DNA of 64,000 nucleotides from Odontesthes bonariensis. Its lineage: Eukaryota; Chordata; Actinopteri; Atheriniformes; Atherinopsidae. Below the pieces are notes generated by a model, which was not told the DNA's origin, searched no databases, and saw nothing but the letters and a program-made list of their open reading frames with translations. Shown here in pieces: positions 61,701 through 64,000 of this stretch. Position 1 is the stretch's first letter, and each line of letters begins with the position of its first letter. The position numbers and the translations under genes are program-made. The DNA lies in the NCBI RefSeq assembly GCF_027942865.1, contig NC_134515.1:24326227-24390226 (forward strand). The letters are read 5' to 3'.

Positions 61701-62780
61701 GAAATTAGGTTTGGCTCACTGATACTGACGGTTTGGATGGTGGGAATACATTAGACTGTAAGACTGGAGAGTAACTGTAAATACTGAGGCTTTTATCATT
61801 TTGATTTAAATAAAGAAGTTGCACATCTTATACTTTGTTTTACAAATTTGTTTCGCTACAGCAGGACTTTGAATTAGTCTTTTGTCATGTTTTTATTTCA
61901 TGTACATATAATTGTGATTATATGTACAATAATTTGAATTTGTTTTCCCTCAAACACACCCGGCACGATATGGTTGTTTTTTTCCTTTTCGTCTTAATCA
62001 CAAAATTAAATTATCCGTGTTTTCTCCCTAATTCAGGTTTATTTCTTCAAAAAAAATTAATAGTTATCTATAGACAATCACATACATACAAATATAGTCA
62101 GTGTTAAAGGAGTAATATTTAGAGGAGCTGATAAGACTCTGGTAATCCCTTTTAGAATAAATGACTGAAATTAGAAAATGTACTTGTTTAAATACATTCA
62201 GCACTGAAGTCTTCTACTGCACAGGAAGTTTGAATATACATTTAACAATTCAAAGTACACACTCACGCTAAACTGATTAAGTTATGGCTCTGTGACAGGG
62301 GTTACTCCATTACAACCTAAAACTTTGTATAAAAAAGCCTTCTAATGTCCAGCAGAATTATTGACTTTGCTCTGATAGCTCGAGACAAGTGTGGACATCA
62401 TCGAAAAAAAGGGCTCAACAACAAAGAATCAAAGCTCAGGCACTGCTGTTTATCTGACACATCATGATCAACAAAAAACAGCTCCTCTCTCCTGGTTGTT
62501 TGTGTAAATGTTGCCATCTACTGGAGGAAAATTAGAACACAAGTACAAAAACTAATCCCATTATGCTATGAAATGTATTCAATGAACAGAAGTGGTCATT
62601 CAGAAATGAATGGATGGCCTGATGACCACTACGCCCTGATCTCCACAACAAAAGGGGCATCTACCTGCAAGAAACAAAAAAAAAACAGAGGGGCAAAGCC
62701 TAAAAGGAACTGGAAGTTAACCAAAGTGATAAATGGGAAGGAATCCTCTACTAATTACAAATATGGAAAAATAGACATCA
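58726..62780. other. Spacer, no gene; repeat-poor block at 59.7-60.1 kb
   Basis: 58726-58950 may be further decayed LINE sequence. 59690-60140 is GC-richer and repeat-free. A TGTACATATAAT/ATTATATGTACA hairpin is at 61901. Otherwise AT-rich. Confidence 0.35.
61901..61928. repeat. Hairpin with 12-bp perfect arms
   Basis: TGTACATATAAT and ATTATATGTACA separated by TGTG. Confidence 0.95.
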
Positions 62781-62782
62781 AA

Positions 62783-62830
<48 letters not shown>
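62783..62830. repeat. (GAT)16 microsatellite
   Basis: Sixteen uninterrupted GAT units. The open frame across it (poly-Asp) is a by-product of the repeat. Confidence 0.97.
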
Positions 62831-62831
<1 letters not shown>

Positions 62832-64000
62832 CGCACGCTGTACATGCAACACATATCTTTAGATCGCGGCCCTGGATAAGCCTAAATGTTGTATGTACAA
62901 AGGCTCCAGAAAAAATTTCAACAAAGTTATGATGACTAAACTCCAAACTGCATTTTGTGTTTTATGTTTAAAACTTTAATGAGCCCAAAATCACAAAGGC
63001 ACAAACTGAAATAGCAAATCTCAGCAAGGAGATGAATTTCACGTTCCCATAGCTACCGAGGCTGTAAGAGAGAAAGACTTCACACTTATTATCCAAAGTT
63101 TCACCACCACTCATAACACTATCCCTCATCAGGTGAGAAGAGAGAAGGAAATTGTACAAAAATAAGTTTTCTGTCAATGTACTTTTCCTCTGGTGGAAGT
63201 CAGGAGGACATTTTCAGGGTTTCCAGCATAAATACAATATATGAGAATCCATATATAAAGAACATTTCTTGTGACTGAGCAGCAGTCAAGCTGAGATGTG
63301 ACATTTTTTGGAGTGGTCTTTAACAGCTAATAGTCCATGTTTGTGTCTGGCTGCTTCACTACTGTTTGTCCCATGAAAACATCACAACAATATTTCTTTC
63401 CAGAGATCCATCACTTAGCACTGCACTAACCACTGCTAACTCATGACAGCCACCACTAAACTCCTAAATGAGGAGTGAAGAGAGTAGTGTAGTCTTTATC
63501 AAGGACGCCTTGGTCAGAGTTGTTGGTAGAAAGAATAATGGCTATCTATTTAAATAATTCACATTTTCCCAGCCAATCTTCATTAAAGCCACTTTTATGA
63601 AACCTTTTTCACCAAAAACAACATATTATTTTGAATGTTATATTTACCATTGTTTAATATAAAAAGGCTCAGAAACCCAAACATACATCTTTGCAAAAGT
63701 TGAAATAGAACAATACTAAATGGCTGTCATTTGAGTAAAATGCTTAGCAGTGCTATGGATTGGGGTCCAGACCTTGTTCAGTGGTGTGGGATGATCCTTC
63801 TGTATTCCATGGACGTAGCCCCAGATAATCAAAACTTTATATATGAGCCAACCCTCAATAACTTTACCATTTGTATGACTGACACTATCCATCTTCGAAA
63901 GGACTCAGGGGTTCCATCGATGATTGATGATCATCCCCAGAGTGACGGACTGTTGTGTGGCTTTAGTGAGGTGAGCAGTGGATTGTGAGCAGCCGACAAT
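62831..64000. other. Right-end spacer, nothing recognised
   Basis: AT-rich; an 85-codon open stretch at 63731-63988 resembles no known protein. Confidence 0.4.

Noticed and set aside
62573-62932. 119-codon frame with a poly-Asp run
   Set aside because: The run is a (GAT)16 microsatellite and the flanks match no protein.

Overview
The window is vertebrate nuclear DNA, almost certainly from a ray-finned (teleost) fish. Genes are split by GT-AG introns, the long spacers are AT-rich, and several short dispersed repeats and broken Tc1-like transposons are of types I know from teleost genomes. I saw no bacterial, organellar or CRISPR features. Five protein-coding genes can be supported and all lie in the first 34.4 kb.

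Gene layout. (1) 0.7-1.9 kb, minus: a single-exon beta-1,3-galactosyltransferase most like B3GALT4. (2) 5.9-13.7 kb, plus: nr2c2 (testicular receptor 4), with fourteen coding exons that join in phase to a complete 629-residue protein, plus an upstream non-coding exon. (3) 16.6-17.8 kb, plus: mrps25, four exons, 172 residues. (4) 21.2-26.0 kb, minus: rbsn (rabenosyn-5), eleven coding exons, 778 residues. (5) 32.5-34.3 kb, minus: trh, the thyrotropin-releasing hormone precursor, carrying eight QHPG hormone units, with a TATA box. The nr2c2-mrps25-rbsn trio is also adjacent in the human genome (3p25), so this is an old syntenic block. The genes do not form one pathway: they cover ganglioside synthesis, nuclear receptor signalling, mitochondrial translation, early endosome recycling and a neurohormone.

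Mobile DNA. A complete solo LTR (722 bp, TG...CA ends, 5-bp target duplication) sits at 3358-4079. Fragments of Tc1-like transposases lie at about 4.6, 29.4-31.1, 35.2, 36.3 and 53.6-54.2 kb. A fragment of a non-LTR retrotransposon lies at 58.5 kb. Several short dispersed teleost repeats and simple repeats are scattered throughout.

From about 34.4 kb to the end (roughly 30 kb) I find no convincing gene. This stretch holds repeats, two exon-like segments and unique sequence that may be regulatory or intronic. The most unusual structural signal in the window is a set of long, near-perfect inverted repeats with almost no loop: 46 bp at 31027, 47 bp at 35341, 54 bp at 21069 (in the presumed rbsn 3' UTR), 35 bp at 50446 and 28 bp at 61901. 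I found no evidence of an undescribed multi-gene system.
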